Assembly (NCBI RefSeq): GCF_007197735.1
Contig: NZ_CP041637.1
Coordinates: forward strand, 3,133,001-3,197,000
Length of the DNA stretch: 64,000 nt
Source of the DNA: Formosa sediminum
GTDB lineage: Bacteria; Bacteroidota; Bacteroidia; Flavobacteriales; Flavobacteriaceae
Reading direction: 5' to 3'
Shown: positions 8,815 to 18,236 of the stretch, one piece after another
Layout of the letters: each line of letters begins with the position of its first letter
Numbering within the stretch: position 1 is the first letter of the stretch
The notes under the pieces: generated by a model
The model's input: only the letters and a program-made list of their open reading frames with translations
What the model was told of the DNA's origin: nothing
Database searches by the model: none
Made by a program: the position numbers and the translations under genes

Positions 8815-9696
8815 TTAAGCCAATTGGCCTAAAACTTCAGCGATTTTTTTACCAATTTCAGCTGGAGAATCTACTACGTGAATTCCACAGTCTTTCATAA
8901 TTGCTTTTTTAGCTTGAGCGGTATCATCACTACCACCTACAATAGCACCTGCGTGCCCCATTGTACGTCCTGCTGGAGCAGTTTCTCCTGCTATGAAACC
9001 AACAACTGGTTTTTTACTTCCGCTAGCTTTATACCAATTTGCAGCATCTGCTTCTAACTGACCTCCAATTTCACCAATCATTACAACAGCTTCTGTTTCT
9101 GGGTCGTTTATTAAAAGCTCTACAGCTTCTTTAGTTGTTGTACCAATAATTGGATCTCCACCAATACCGATAGCAGTTGTAATACCTAAACCTTGTTTTA
9201 CAACTTGGTCTGCAGCTTCATAGGTTAAAGTTCCTGATTTAGAAACAATACCTACATTACCTTTTTTAAATACAAAACCTGGCATAATACCAACTTTAGC
9301 TTCTCCTGGAGTAATTACACCTGGGCAGTTAGGACCAATTAAACGGCAATCTTTACCTTTAATATAGTCTGCTGCTTTAATCATATCTGCAACAGGAATA
9401 CCTTCAGTAATAGTAATAATTACTTTAATCCCTGCATCTGCAGCTTCCATGATAGCGTCGGCAGCAAATGCTGGCGGAACAAAAATGATAGTTGTATCTG
9501 CTTCTGCTTCAACAACAGCATCTTTTACTGTATTAAAAACTGGACGGTCTAAATGTGTTTGACCACCTTTACCTGGAGTTACACCTCCAACTACATTTGT
9601 ACCATATTCAATCATTTGGCTAGCATGAAATGTACCTTCACTACCAGTAAATCCTTGAACTATTATTTTTGAATTTTTATTTACTAAAACGCTCAT
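8815..9696 (-). CDS. sucD: Succinyl-CoA synthetase alpha subunit
   Basis: SucD is the CoA-binding, phosphohistidine-bearing subunit of succinyl-CoA synthetase in the TCA cycle. The 293 residues include the N-terminal CoA-binding Rossmann fold ([13 protein letters not shown], then TPGKGG), [10 protein letters not shown], and GHAGAIVGG with the phosphorylated histidine. The length is normal. The beta subunit gene (sucC) is not next to it, as is common in Flavobacteriaceae; the gene stands alone between a promoter box at 9728-9735 and its own terminator. Confidence 0.96.
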   Translation of the reverse strand: MSVLVNKNSKIIVQGFTGSEGTFHASQMIEYGTNVVGGVTPGKGGQTHLDRPVFNTVKDAVVEAEADTTIIFVPPAFAADAIMEAADAGIKVIITITEGIPVADMIKAADYIKGKDCRLIGPNCPGVITPGEAKVGIMPGFVFKKGNVGIVSKSGTLTYEAADQVVKQGLGITTAIGIGGDPIIGTTTKEAVELLINDPETEAVVMIGEIGGQLEADAANWYKASGSKKPVVGFIAGETAPAGRTMGHAGAIVGGSDDTAQAKKAIMKDCGIHVVDSPAEIGKKIAEVLGQLA

Positions 9697-9723
9697 TTTT
9701 GTTTGTTTTATTTATTTAAAAGC

Positions 9724-9737
9724 TTTACAAATGTAAA
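9724..9737 (-). promoter_or_regulatory. Dyad-embedded -7 box upstream of sucD
   Basis: The minus strand carries TACATTTG (9728-9735), an exact TAnnTTTG box, inside the near-perfect inverted repeat TTTACA-nn-TGTAAA; the arms extend to CTTTACA/TGTAAAG. The ATG of sucD is 32 bp downstream. The same 14-mer occurs at 24961-24974. No TTG lies at the usual distance. Confidence 0.5.
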
Positions 9738-9810
9738 GTTTTAACAATTATCATTAAAGATTTTTTTCGACTTTATTTAAAATTATGGTTCTTTTTATAT
9801 TCAGGTAAAA

Positions 9811-10749
9811 TTATTGAATCTCTTTTAATTTTTCCATTAATTTAGGAAGTTGTCTAAGTAAAGCAAATTCTTTTAACTTATTCCTAGATTCTTCAATAGG
9901 GGTTCCAAAATATGTTTTACCTCCTGCGACAGACTTTGTAACGCCAGTTTGCCCCATAATTACAGCTTTTGTACCTATACGAATTCCACTGGTAGTACCA
10001 ACTTGTCCCCAAATCGTAACTTCGTCTTCAATAACCACACAACCGGCAATTCCTACTTGTGATGCAATCAAACATTTTTTACCAATAACGGTATCGTGCC
10101 CTACCTGAATTTGATTATCTAATTTTGAACCTGCTCCAATTATTGTATCTCCCGTTACACCTTTATCTATAGTACACAAGGCTCCTATATGTACATTATC
10201 TTCAATTACTACTCGTCCGCCAGATTTTAACTGATCAAAACCTTCTGGTCGTTTTTTATAATAAAAAGCAGAAGCTCCTAAAATAGTTCCTGCATGTATG
10301 GTAACATTATCTCCTATTACTGCATCATCATAAATACTTACATTTGAATGAATAATACAATTTTTTCCAATAGTAACGTTATGACCAATAAAGCAATTGG
10401 GCTGGATAATAGTGCCTGCTCCAACTTTTAGTGACTCTGACACATTTTGACTAGCGCTTAGAAACGGCTTAAAAAATTGTGTTAGTGTATTAAAATCTCT
10501 AAACGGATCGTCTGACACTAATAAAGCTTTACCTGCTGGACACGCTACTTCTTTGTTTATTAAAACAATTGTTGCTGCAGATTGTAAGGCTTTATCGTAA
10601 TATTTAGGATGATCTACAAAAACAATATCTCCAGTTTCAACCACATGAATTTCATTCATGCCTAAAACAGGAAAATTATCTTCTCCCACAAATTTGCAAT
10701 CAATTAGTGCTGCAATTTGTTTTAATGTATATGGTTTAGGAAATTTCAC
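9811..10749 (-). CDS. LpxD-like UDP-acylglucosamine N-acyltransferase, second paralogue
   Basis: This 312-residue protein has an N-terminal uridine-binding-like domain (residues 1-100) followed by about ten left-handed beta-helix hexapeptide turns ([16 protein letters not shown] and similar). VGHDTVIG keeps the histidine expected for the acyltransferase site. It is clearly a paralogue of the lpxD at 13531-14544 in the same operon, but diverged and 25 residues shorter. It may transfer a different acyl chain or act on another nucleotide sugar. It follows efp by 5 bp, at the end of the lipid A cluster. Many Bacteroidota have this second copy; its substrate is not settled by the sequence. Confidence 0.82.
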   Translation of the reverse strand: MKFPKPYTLKQIAALIDCKFVGEDNFPVLGMNEIHVVETGDIVFVDHPKYYDKALQSAATIVLINKEVACPAGKALLVSDDPFRDFNTLTQFFKPFLSASQNVSESLKVGAGTIIQPNCFIGHNVTIGKNCIIHSNVSIYDDAVIGDNVTIHAGTILGASAFYYKKRPEGFDQLKSGGRVVIEDNVHIGALCTIDKGVTGDTIIGAGSKLDNQIQVGHDTVIGKKCLIASQVGIAGCVVIEDEVTIWGQVGTTSGIRIGTKAVIMGQTGVTKSVAGGKTYFGTPIEESRNKLKEFALLRQLPKLMEKLKEIQ

Positions 10750-10754
10750 AAGAA

Positions 10755-11321
10755 TTATTCTTTAACTCTTTCTTTGTAAGTTCCTTTATCTGTTTCAACT
10801 TTAATTTTGTCTCCTTCATTAATAAATAAAGGTACATTTACCGTAGCTCCTGTTTCAACTGTTGCAGGTTTAGTTGCATTTGTTGCTGTGTTTCCTTTCA
10901 CACCTGGTTCTGTTGCAGTAACTTCTAAAACAACACTTGCAGGCATATCTACAGATAAAGGCATATTATCTTCAGAATTAATTAAAACTGTTACAACTTC
11001 GCCTTCTTTTAATAATCCCGGATTATCTAATGCATTTACATTTAATGTAATCTGATTATAATCTTCAACATTCATAAAATGATATAAATCTCCTTCAGGA
11101 TATAAATATTGAAATTTATGAGTTTCTACACGTACATCGTCTAATTTATGTCCAGCAGAAAATGTATTATCTATAACTTTACCCGATGTAACACTTTTTA
11201 ACTTAGTTCTTACAAACGCTGGGCCTTTTCCAGGTTTTACGTGTAAAAATTCAACTACTTTATAAATATCGTGATTATATCTTATACATAATCCATTTCT
11301 AATATCTGATGTTGTTGCCAT
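10755..11321 (-). CDS. efp: Translation elongation factor P
   Basis: EF-P binds the ribosome between P and E sites and relieves stalling at consecutive prolines. The 188 residues give the usual three OB-like domains. The loop [14 protein letters not shown] carries the conserved lysine (KPGKG, the residue modified in many bacteria) and the C-terminal domain ends [19 protein letters not shown], both family hallmarks. The gene lies between lpxA and the second lpxD copy with gaps of 9 and 5 bp, an operon placement often seen in this phylum. Nothing in the window shows an EpmA/EpmB modification pathway. Confidence 0.97.
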   Translation of the reverse strand: MATTSDIRNGLCIRYNHDIYKVVEFLHVKPGKGPAFVRTKLKSVTSGKVIDNTFSAGHKLDDVRVETHKFQYLYPEGDLYHFMNVEDYNQITLNVNALDNPGLLKEGEVVTVLINSEDNMPLSVDMPASVVLEVTATEPGVKGNTATNATKPATVETGATVNVPLFINEGDKIKVETDKGTYKERVKE

Positions 11322-11330
11322 TTTATTTTT

Positions 11331-12116
11331 TTAATTTGATTTAAAATATCCTTTCATAATTCCGCGTTGTGAGTCTCTAATAAACTGGAGAATTTCATCG
11401 CGTTCTGGAGTAGCTTCCCACTCTGCTTCTATAATTTCTACTGCTTGAGTATTGTTATAATTTTTTTGATATAATACACGGTAAATATCTTGTACTTCTC
11501 TTATTTTTTCTGTGCTAAAACCTCTACGTCTTAATCCTACAGAATTAATTCCTACATAAGATAAAGGCTCGCGAGCTGCTTTTACAAATGGTGGCACATC
11601 TTTTCTTACTAAAGATCCTCCCGTAACAAAAGCATGATTACCTATAGAACAAAATTGATGTACTGCAGTCATACCTGCTAAAACCACATAATTACCTACT
11701 ATTATATGTCCTGCTAAGGTACTGTTATTAGAAAAAATACAATTGTTACCCACAATACAATCGTGTGCAATATGGCAATACGCCATAATTAAGCAATTGT
11801 CTCCTATAACCGTTTTCATTCGGTCTGTTGTACCTCTGTTTATAGTAACACATTCCCGAATTGTTACATTATCTCCAATAATTGTTAATGTATCTTCGTC
11901 GTTATATTTAAGGTCTTGAGGAACACCAGAGATTACTGATCCTGGAAAGATATTACAATTTTTTCCAATTCTAGCACCTTCCATAATGGTTACATTACTT
12001 CCTATCCAAGTTCCTTCACCAATAACCACATTATTATGTATGGTTGTAAACGGATCAATAACTACATTTTTTGCAATTTTCGCACCTGGGTGCACATAAG
12101 CTAATGGCTGATTCAT
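11331..12116 (-). CDS. lpxA: UDP-N-acetylglucosamine acyltransferase
   Basis: LpxA performs the first step of lipid A synthesis, transferring a 3-hydroxyacyl chain from ACP to the 3-OH of UDP-GlcNAc. The 261 residues start with VHPGAKIAKNVVIDPF, continue as hexapeptide repeats, include HIAHDCIVGNN with the catalytic-type histidine, and end in the alpha-helical domain (GLRRRGFSTEKIREV). Length and layout match E. coli LpxA closely. It sits 8 bp after lpxC/fabZ and 9 bp before efp in one operon. Confidence 0.96.
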   Translation of the reverse strand: MNQPLAYVHPGAKIAKNVVIDPFTTIHNNVVIGEGTWIGSNVTIMEGARIGKNCNIFPGSVISGVPQDLKYNDEDTLTIIGDNVTIRECVTINRGTTDRMKTVIGDNCLIMAYCHIAHDCIVGNNCIFSNNSTLAGHIIVGNYVVLAGMTAVHQFCSIGNHAFVTGGSLVRKDVPPFVKAAREPLSYVGINSVGLRRRGFSTEKIREVQDIYRVLYQKNYNNTQAVEIIEAEWEATPERDEILQFIRDSQRGIMKGYFKSN

Positions 12117-12124
12117 GTAACGTA

Positions 12125-13531
12125 TTATTTAACTTTAGAAATTTGAGCCATTAATTCGGCTTCTGCACATAATTTTCCATTAGCGTAGGCATAACCTTGC
12201 ATATGGCAAATTCCTCTTCGAATAGGTGTAATTAAATCACATTTAAAAATTACCGTATCTCCAGGAACAACTTTTTGTTTAAACTTAACATTATCTATTT
12301 TCATAAAGAATGTAAGATAGTTTTCTGGATCTGGTACAGTACTCAATACTAAAATCCCTCCTGTTTGCGCCATAGCTTCTACAATTAAAACACCTGGCAT
12401 TACTGGAGATCCTGGAAAATGTCCTACAAAAAACGGTTCGTTCATTGTTACATTTTTCATTCCAATAACTCCACTATCTGTTAATTCAAAAATCTTATCA
12501 ATCAATAAAAATGGAGGCCTGTGTGGCAACATATTCATAATTTGATTGACATCTAATAATGGTTCTTGATTCAAATCAACTAAAGGGACATTATTACGTC
12601 TTTCGTTCTTTATAATTTTAGCCATCTTCTTTGCAAACTGGGTGTTTACAAAGTGACCTGGTTTATTTGCAATAACCTTACCTCTAATTCGTGTACCTAT
12701 TAAAGCCAAATCGCCAACAACATCTAATAATTTATGTCTGGCGGCTTCATTAGGATAATGTAAGGTTAAGTTATCTAGTATACCATTAGGTTTAACAGTA
12801 ATAGAATCTTTTTTAAAGGCTTCTTTAAGTTTTTCCATAGTTTCTGCAGATAGTTCTTTATCTACATAAACAATGGCATTGTTTAAATCTCCTCCTTTTA
12901 TTAAGCCGTGTTCTAAAAGCATTTCAATTTCGTGTAAAAAACTAAATGTTCTAGAGTTTGCTATCGTTTCTTTAAAGTCTTTTATTTGATTTAATGTGGC
13001 ATTTTGAGTTCCTAACACTTTAGTTCCAAAATCTACCATAGTAGTAATTTGGTATTCTTTAGAAGGCATTAGTAAAATTTCGCTACCACTCTCTTCATTT
13101 ATATATGAGATAACATCGGTTACTACATATTCTTCTCTGCAAGCTTCTTGTTCTATAATTTCTGCAGCTTCTAAAGCTTCAACAAAAAACTTTGAAGAGC
13201 CATCCATAATTGGTGGTTCTGCAGCACTAAGTTCTATTAAAACATTGTCTAAATCTAATCCTACAAGAGCAGCTAAGACATGTTCGCATGTTTGAATAAT
13301 GACACCATTTTTCTCTAAACAGGTCCCGCGTTCTGTATTGGTTACATAAATAGCATCAGCCTCTATTACAGGTGTGCCTTCTAAATCCATACGTTTAAAT
13401 GCAAAACCAGCATTTTCTGGCGCAGATTTAAACGTTAAAGAGACATTATTACCTGTATGCAATCCAACACCATTTAACGAGATACTATTTTTAATGGTTT
13501 TTTGTTTGATATCTGTGTTAACTATAGCCAT
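12125..13531 (-). CDS. lpxC/fabZ: Bifunctional LpxC deacetylase / FabZ dehydratase
   Basis: This 468-residue fusion joins LpxC (about residues 8-305), the zinc enzyme that deacetylates UDP-3-O-acyl-GlcNAc and commits it to lipid A, to FabZ (about 330-468), the 3-hydroxyacyl-ACP dehydratase. In LpxC the zinc site is seen as CEHVLAAL and HKLLDVVGD, with PPIMDGSS between them. In FabZ the sequence MLPHRPPFLLID and GHFPGSPVMPGVLIVEAMAQ holds the active-site His and Glu. The fusion is standard in Bacteroidota and puts the branch point between lipid A and phospholipid fatty acids on one chain. Its stop shares a base with the position of the preceding lpxD stop region. Confidence 0.96.
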   Translation of the reverse strand: MAIVNTDIKQKTIKNSISLNGVGLHTGNNVSLTFKSAPENAGFAFKRMDLEGTPVIEADAIYVTNTERGTCLEKNGVIIQTCEHVLAALVGLDLDNVLIELSAAEPPIMDGSSKFFVEALEAAEIIEQEACREEYVVTDVISYINEESGSEILLMPSKEYQITTMVDFGTKVLGTQNATLNQIKDFKETIANSRTFSFLHEIEMLLEHGLIKGGDLNNAIVYVDKELSAETMEKLKEAFKKDSITVKPNGILDNLTLHYPNEAARHKLLDVVGDLALIGTRIRGKVIANKPGHFVNTQFAKKMAKIIKNERRNNVPLVDLNQEPLLDVNQIMNMLPHRPPFLLIDKIFELTDSGVIGMKNVTMNEPFFVGHFPGSPVMPGVLIVEAMAQTGGILVLSTVPDPENYLTFFMKIDNVKFKQKVVPGDTVIFKCDLITPIRRGICHMQGYAYANGKLCAEAELMAQISKVK

Positions 13532-14544
13532 TATTTCTTTTCTAATTCGTTTATTTCTTTAACTATTTTTGGTAAGTTTTTAAAATGTACATAGGATTTA
13601 TTCCAGTCTGCATAAGAAAATGCAGGTGAACCTTGTAGTATTTCATTATCCTTAATATTTCTTCCTATACCAGATTGTGCTTGCACTTTTACATTATTAC
13701 CAATAGTAATATGTCCAACAATACCAACTTGGCCACCTATTTGGCAATTTTCGCCAATTTTAGTAGACCCAGCTATTCCTGTTTGTGCAGCTATAACTGT
13801 ATTTTTACCAATCTCTACATTGTGTGCAATTTGAATTTGATTATCTAATTTTACACCCTGCCTTATAATGGTAGATCCTAAAGTTGCTCTATCTATAGTT
13901 GTACCTGCACCAACGTCTACAAAGTTTTCAAGAATAACATTTCCTATTTGTGGCACTTTGTCATACTCGCCAGATTCGTTTGGGGCAAAGCCAAATCCAT
14001 CGGCTCCAATAATACATCCAGAATTTATAACACAATTGTTTCCAATAATGCATTCTGAATAAATTTTAGCACCAGCAAAAAGGATAGTATTGTCTCCTAT
14101 TGTTACGTTATCTCCTATATAAGAGTTAGGAAATATTTTTACGTTATCTCCCATTTTAACATTTTCACCTATATAAGTAAAAGCACCAATATAAATTTTA
14201 TTGCCATATTTAGAAGAATCGGCAATATATGAAGGCTGTTCTATTCCCTCTTTACTAAGCTTAACTGAGTTATAATACTCTAATAATTTTGAAAATGCCT
14301 TATAAGCATCGTTCACTTTTATTAGTGTAGTCTCTAATTCATGCTCAGGAATAAATGTTTTATTTACTATAGTAATAGATGCCTTAGTCGTATATATATA
14401 ATGTGTATATTTTGGATTCGCCAAAAAAGTTAGCGCACCGTCTATACCTTCTTCAATCTTAGAAAGTGTAGAAACTTCTACGTCGGGATTACCCACAACT
14501 TCTCCTTCTAAAATTCCTGCTATTTGTTCTGCTGTAAATTTCAT
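13531..14544 (-). CDS. lpxD: UDP-3-O-(3-hydroxyacyl)glucosamine N-acyltransferase
   Basis: LpxD adds the second, amide-linked hydroxyacyl chain in lipid A synthesis. The 337-residue length equals canonical LpxD. An N-terminal uridine-binding domain (about 1-100, with [12 protein letters not shown]) precedes the hexapeptide beta-helix; [17 protein letters not shown] and [22 protein letters not shown] with the catalytic histidine are diagnostic, followed by a C-terminal helix. Compared with the other copy at 9811-10749 this one has the full classical motifs, so it is the better LpxD candidate. It overlaps the lpxC/fabZ start by one base and follows the HD gene by 24 bp. Confidence 0.95.
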   Translation of the reverse strand: MKFTAEQIAGILEGEVVGNPDVEVSTLSKIEEGIDGALTFLANPKYTHYIYTTKASITIVNKTFIPEHELETTLIKVNDAYKAFSKLLEYYNSVKLSKEGIEQPSYIADSSKYGNKIYIGAFTYIGENVKMGDNVKIFPNSYIGDNVTIGDNTILFAGAKIYSECIIGNNCVINSGCIIGADGFGFAPNESGEYDKVPQIGNVILENFVDVGAGTTIDRATLGSTIIRQGVKLDNQIQIAHNVEIGKNTVIAAQTGIAGSTKIGENCQIGGQVGIVGHITIGNNVKVQAQSGIGRNIKDNEILQGSPAFSYADWNKSYVHFKNLPKIVKEINELEKK

Positions 14545-14568
14545 CGTGGCAAAAATAGGAAAAATGTC

Positions 14569-15789
14569 CTAAAGTTTAGCTTTAGGATAACATATATAAT
14601 ATTTAGTAACTGGTTTTGAAAGCGCTTTTAGGTTTAATTGATCCGATGCTTTCACGATATCTTGAATCTTACCCGACTTGTATAAAATTTTGATTTGCTG
14701 ACCGTTTTGCTGATATGCCTGATTAGTAATTTCGCCTTTAAACACAAAATAATCGGCCTCAAATTCACTAATGTTAAATGTAGACATTAATTCTTTTTCA
14801 TGCTTTTCTAACTCGCTTTTCTTTATTTTTTTGTTTTTAACTTTAATTTTAAGCAAGTCTCTATTTAATATCATTTCGCAAAGATTACGCAATACAAAAT
14901 CGTCGTGATATTGCCATTCTTTCATAGCCGAAATAATATCATAATCGTCTAGCTTAGAAAAAGTTTCTAATGTAAGCGTGTCAAAATCAGATTGATTAAT
15001 CTCAGTTTTCAAAAAATAAGATAATGCTCTACTAGCAACCAAATCTACATTATTATGGGTTAATTCTTTTGCACGCTTTAACACTCTTATTAATAATTGT
15101 TCTGCTACAACACTCGTTTTGTGTAAATACACCTGCCAGTACATTAAGCGGCGAGCAACAAGAAATTTTTCTACACTATAAATGCCTTTATTTTCCACCA
15201 CCAATTCATCATCTACAACATTTAACATCGTAATTAAACGTTCGCTATTTATATTGCCCTCTGCTACACCAGTATAAAAACTATCTCGTTTTAAATAATC
15301 TGCACGATCCATGTCTAATTGCGAAGAAATTAACTGACACATAAAGTTTCGGTGATACTCTCCTTTAAAAATTGAGATCGCAAGCGTTAAACTTCCGTTA
15401 AATTCATCGTTTAGCTGTTGCATAAAAAGCAATGAAATTTTCTCATGAGATATGCCATTTACAATACTATGTTCCATAGCATGAGAAAAAGGACCATGCC
15501 CAATATCATGTAAAAGTATAGCTATATTTAAAGCGATTTCTTCATCTTCAGAAATCGCAACCCCCTTAAAACGAAGTACATTAATCGCTTTTTGCATTAA
15601 ATGCATACAACCAAGTGCATGATGAAATCTGGTATGATGTGCTCCCGGATACACCAAATAAGACATTCCCATTTGGGTTATTCTTCGTAGTCTTTGAAAA
15701 TATTTATGCTCGATTAAATCAAAAATTAACGAATTTGGTATGGTAATAAATCCGTAAATTGGATCGTTTAATATTTTAAGTTTATTCAT
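14569..15789 (-). CDS. HD-domain phosphohydrolase
   Basis: The 406-residue protein carries an HD metal-dependent phosphohydrolase domain: HTRFHHALGCMHLM, then LLHDIGHGPFSHAMEH with the paired HD, and QLDMDRADYLKRDS with the third ligand. Such dGTPase/SAMHD1-like proteins hydrolyse nucleotides; the exact substrate is not readable from sequence. The N-terminus KILNDPIYGFI is typical of the conserved Bacteroidota branch. It is the first gene of the lpxD - lpxC/fabZ - lpxA - efp run and may be co-transcribed with it, though no functional link is obvious. Confidence 0.85.
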   Translation of the reverse strand: MNKLKILNDPIYGFITIPNSLIFDLIEHKYFQRLRRITQMGMSYLVYPGAHHTRFHHALGCMHLMQKAINVLRFKGVAISEDEEIALNIAILLHDIGHGPFSHAMEHSIVNGISHEKISLLFMQQLNDEFNGSLTLAISIFKGEYHRNFMCQLISSQLDMDRADYLKRDSFYTGVAEGNINSERLITMLNVVDDELVVENKGIYSVEKFLVARRLMYWQVYLHKTSVVAEQLLIRVLKRAKELTHNNVDLVASRALSYFLKTEINQSDFDTLTLETFSKLDDYDIISAMKEWQYHDDFVLRNLCEMILNRDLLKIKVKNKKIKKSELEKHEKELMSTFNISEFEADYFVFKGEITNQAYQQNGQQIKILYKSGKIQDIVKASDQLNLKALSKPVTKYYICYPKAKL

Positions 15790-15853
15790 CTATATAGTTT
15801 AGAAATGCTTAAGATGATCTTCTAAAAATGTTTAAAACATCACAAAAACATTA

Positions 15854-15861
15854 CAAATATA
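15854..15861 (-). promoter_or_regulatory. -7 promoter box of the HD/lipid A operon
   Basis: The minus strand reads TATATTTG, an exact TAnnTTTG, embedded in TTATATTTGTAA, 64 bp before the HD gene ATG. No TTG is at the right distance. It is within the short divergent region shared with porX. Confidence 0.42.
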
Positions 15862-15866
15862 ACGAT

Positions 15867-17423
15867 ATGAACAACATAAATATACTTTGGATTGATGATG
15901 AAATTGATTTACTTAAACCACACATTCTTTTCTTAGAGAAAAAAAATTATCAGGTTACCAAATGTAGTAGCGGCACAGAAGCTCTTGAAGTATTAGAAAA
16001 CAGGACTTTTGATATTGTTTTTTTAGACGAAAACATGCCTGGTTTAACTGGTTTAGAAACTTTAAATGAAATTAAGGAAAAAAACCACACCCTTCCTGTA
16101 GTAATGATTACTAAAAGTGAAGAAGAGTATATTATGGAAGAAGCCATTGGTAATAAAATTGCAGATTATTTAATAAAACCTGTAAATCCAAATCAGATTT
16201 TACTTAGCCTTAAAAAAAACTTAGACCACTCGCGATTAATTTCAGAAAAAACCACATCAAATTATCAACAGGAATTCAGAAAAATAGCGATGGATTTAGC
16301 GATGGTTAACAGTTTTGAAGATTGGGCTAATCTCTATCAAAAATTAGTGTATTGGGAAATTCAGCTTGAAAACATTGAAGATGCTGGCATGTTTGAGATT
16401 TTAGAATCGCAAAAAACTGAAGCCAATTCGTTATTTGGTAAATTTATTTCTAAAAACTACCCAAATTGGTTTGACCATAATACAGATGCTCCTACCATGT
16501 CTCACACTTTATTTAAAAATAAAGTTGTACCAGAATTAAGCAAAGATCAACCTACATTATTTGTAGTTATAGATAATTTAAGATACGACCAATGGAAATC
16601 TTTCGAGCCTTTTTTAACGCCATATTATAAAAAAGAAGCAGAAACCCCATATTACAGTATTTTACCCACTGCAACCCAATATGCTAGAAACGCAATTTTT
16701 TCTGGGTTAATGCCAAGTGACATGGAAAAACTACATCCAGAATATTGGAAAAATGACACAGACGATGGCGGTAAAAACCTCTTTGAAGGCGAATTTCTTG
16801 AAGCACAAATGAAGCGTTTGGGGTTACAAAATTTAACCTGCGAATATCACAAAATAACTAATCTTAAGACCGGTAAAAAATTAGTAGAAAATTTTAAAAG
16901 CATGAAAAACAACGATCTTACAGTTGTGGTTTACAATTTTGTAGATATGCTTTCTCATGCCAAAACCGAAATGGATGTAGTTAAAGAACTAGCCTCTAAC
17001 GATAAAGCTTACCGTTCGTTAACTCAAAGTTGGTTTAAAAATTCGCCTTTACTAGAAATTATACAACAAGCTCAACAATTAGGATTTAAATTAATTTTAA
17101 CCACAGACCACGGTACTATTAATGTTAAAAACCCATCTAAAGTAGTTGGAGATAGAGATACGTCTTTAAATTTAAGGTACAAAACAGGAAGAAGTTTAAC
17201 TTTTGACTCTAAAGATGTTTTAGAAATTAAAAATCCAAAATCTGTACATTTACCAACTTTAAATATGAGTAGCTCTTTTATATTTGCTAAAAATGATTTG
17301 TTTTTTGCTTATCCAAACAACTATAATCATTATGTTAGTTACTACAGAAATACCTACCAACACGGAGGTGTTTCCTTAGAAGAAATGATTATCCCATTTG
17401 TAGTTTTAAATCCAAAAAAATAA
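15867..17423 (+). CDS. porX: PorX-type response regulator with PglZ domain
   Basis: The product (518 residues from the ATG at 15867) has a CheY-like receiver (residues 4-125; acidic Asp10/Asp11, phosphoacceptor Asp54 in FLDENMPG, Lys in YLIKPVNP) fused to a PglZ/alkaline phosphatase-like domain (VVIDNLRYDQW, LPTATQYARNA, TTDHGTI, HGGVSLEEMI). This is the architecture of PorX, which controls type IX secretion with the kinase PorY in Porphyromonas and flavobacteria. An upstream in-frame ATG at 15828 would add 13 residues, but homologues begin close to the NILWIDDE strand, so 15867 is preferred. The kinase gene is not adjacent. Confidence 0.9.
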   Translation: MNNINILWIDDEIDLLKPHILFLEKKNYQVTKCSSGTEALEVLENRTFDIVFLDENMPGLTGLETLNEIKEKNHTLPVVMITKSEEEYIMEEAIGNKIADYLIKPVNPNQILLSLKKNLDHSRLISEKTTSNYQQEFRKIAMDLAMVNSFEDWANLYQKLVYWEIQLENIEDAGMFEILESQKTEANSLFGKFISKNYPNWFDHNTDAPTMSHTLFKNKVVPELSKDQPTLFVVIDNLRYDQWKSFEPFLTPYYKKEAETPYYSILPTATQYARNAIFSGLMPSDMEKLHPEYWKNDTDDGGKNLFEGEFLEAQMKRLGLQNLTCEYHKITNLKTGKKLVENFKSMKNNDLTVVVYNFVDMLSHAKTEMDVVKELASNDKAYRSLTQSWFKNSPLLEIIQQAQQLGFKLILTTDHGTINVKNPSKVVGDRDTSLNLRYKTGRSLTFDSKDVLEIKNPKSVHLPTLNMSSSFIFAKNDLFFAYPNNYNHYVSYYRNTYQHGGVSLEEMIIPFVVLNPKK

Positions 17424-17498
17424 AATATCAAATGCATTTCAACTTAATATATCATTAGCAATTTTAAATTTTATTACTTATAATTGCATCAATAGATT

Positions 17499-17918
17499 AT
17501 GCTAAACACAAGAAAATTTCAATTATCAGAGCTAGAACATGTTGCCAAAGATATACTTGAGAATGCAACATCAAAAACCATACTTTTTTATGGTGAAATG
17601 GGATCTGGCAAAACAACTTTAATTAAAACTTTAGTAAAAACATTGGGCTCTAACGAAGATGTAAGTAGCCCAACATTTTCAATTGTTAACGAATATAGTG
17701 TAGTTGATGGTTTGGTTTATCATTTTGATTTTTATAGATTAAATGACGAAGAAGAAGCATACAATTTTGGTATAGAAGATTATTTAGAATCTGGCGCTTG
17801 GTTATTTATAGAATGGCCAGATCAAGTAAAAAATATTCTAGCAAATGAAACTTGTAATCGTATATATATTGAAAGTTTAGACGCTACAACTAGAGCATTA
17901 AAATTTTTAACTAATTAA
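17499..17918 (+). CDS. tsaE: tRNA threonylcarbamoyladenosine biosynthesis ATPase TsaE
   Basis: TsaE is the small ATPase that, with TsaB and TsaD, makes t6A at position 37 of ANN-decoding tRNAs. The 139-residue protein has the P-loop GEMGSGKTT near residues 32-40, SSPTFSIVNEY, YHFDFYRL and FIEWPDQ, the family's ordered motifs. The length is normal. It follows porX by 75 bp on the same strand and precedes the alanine dehydrogenase group, an order common in flavobacteria. Confidence 0.95.
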   Translation: MLNTRKFQLSELEHVAKDILENATSKTILFYGEMGSGKTTLIKTLVKTLGSNEDVSSPTFSIVNEYSVVDGLVYHFDFYRLNDEEEAYNFGIEDYLESGAWLFIEWPDQVKNILANETCNRIYIESLDATTRALKFLTN

Positions 17919-17966
17919 TTTTTAAAAGTAGTTAAGATAAGACAAAAACACAAAAGCCTTAAAAAG

Positions 17967-17981
17967 TACGGTTTTACCGTA
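17967..17981. promoter_or_regulatory. Perfect dyad, candidate operator
   Basis: TACGGT and ACCGTA are perfect 6-bp arms around TTT. The site lies in the AT-rich gap after tsaE and 74 bp before the TACATTTG box at 18055. It has no T-run and stands out by its GC content, so a transcription factor site is more likely than a terminator. The binding protein is unknown. Confidence 0.4.
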
Positions 17982-18054
17982 ACACAAAACACAAAAAACG
18001 TTCTTTTTTAACATAATTTTAACATTTGGAGACAAAATCAATTATTGCATTCTA

Positions 18055-18062
18055 TACATTTG
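18055..18062 (+). promoter_or_regulatory. -7 promoter box before the small secreted peptide
   Basis: TACATTTG is an exact TAnnTTTG box, 30 bp before the ATG at 18093. The nearest upstream TTG (18026-18028) is 26 bp away, longer than the usual 19-22. Confidence 0.45.
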
Positions 18063-18092
18063 AATCTTTAATTAATTAAATCCCTTATAATT

Positions 18093-18236
18093 ATGAAAAC
18101 TAAAAAATACGTTATTGCTATTGCAATAATTGGAGGCATGTTTTTTACTGCAAAAGCTACAAACTTAATTAACTTAGATGGCCAACAAACGACAAACATC
18201 GAAAAATGGAAAATTAAAATACCTACTCACGGATAG
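18093..18236 (+). CDS. Small secreted peptide, 47 residues
   Basis: A short open frame begins MKTKKYVIAIAIIGG, continues as a hydrophobic stretch and has AKA at about residues 20-22, which reads as a signal peptide with a type I cleavage site; the mature part would be only about 25 residues (TNLINLDGQQ to IPTHG). It starts 30 bp after a good -7 box. Its last 59 bases overlap the start of the next gene in another frame, which suggests translational coupling. I do not recognise a family. It could also be a regulatory upstream frame rather than a gene for a working peptide. Confidence 0.6.
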   Translation: MKTKKYVIAIAIIGGMFFTAKATNLINLDGQQTTNIEKWKIKIPTHG

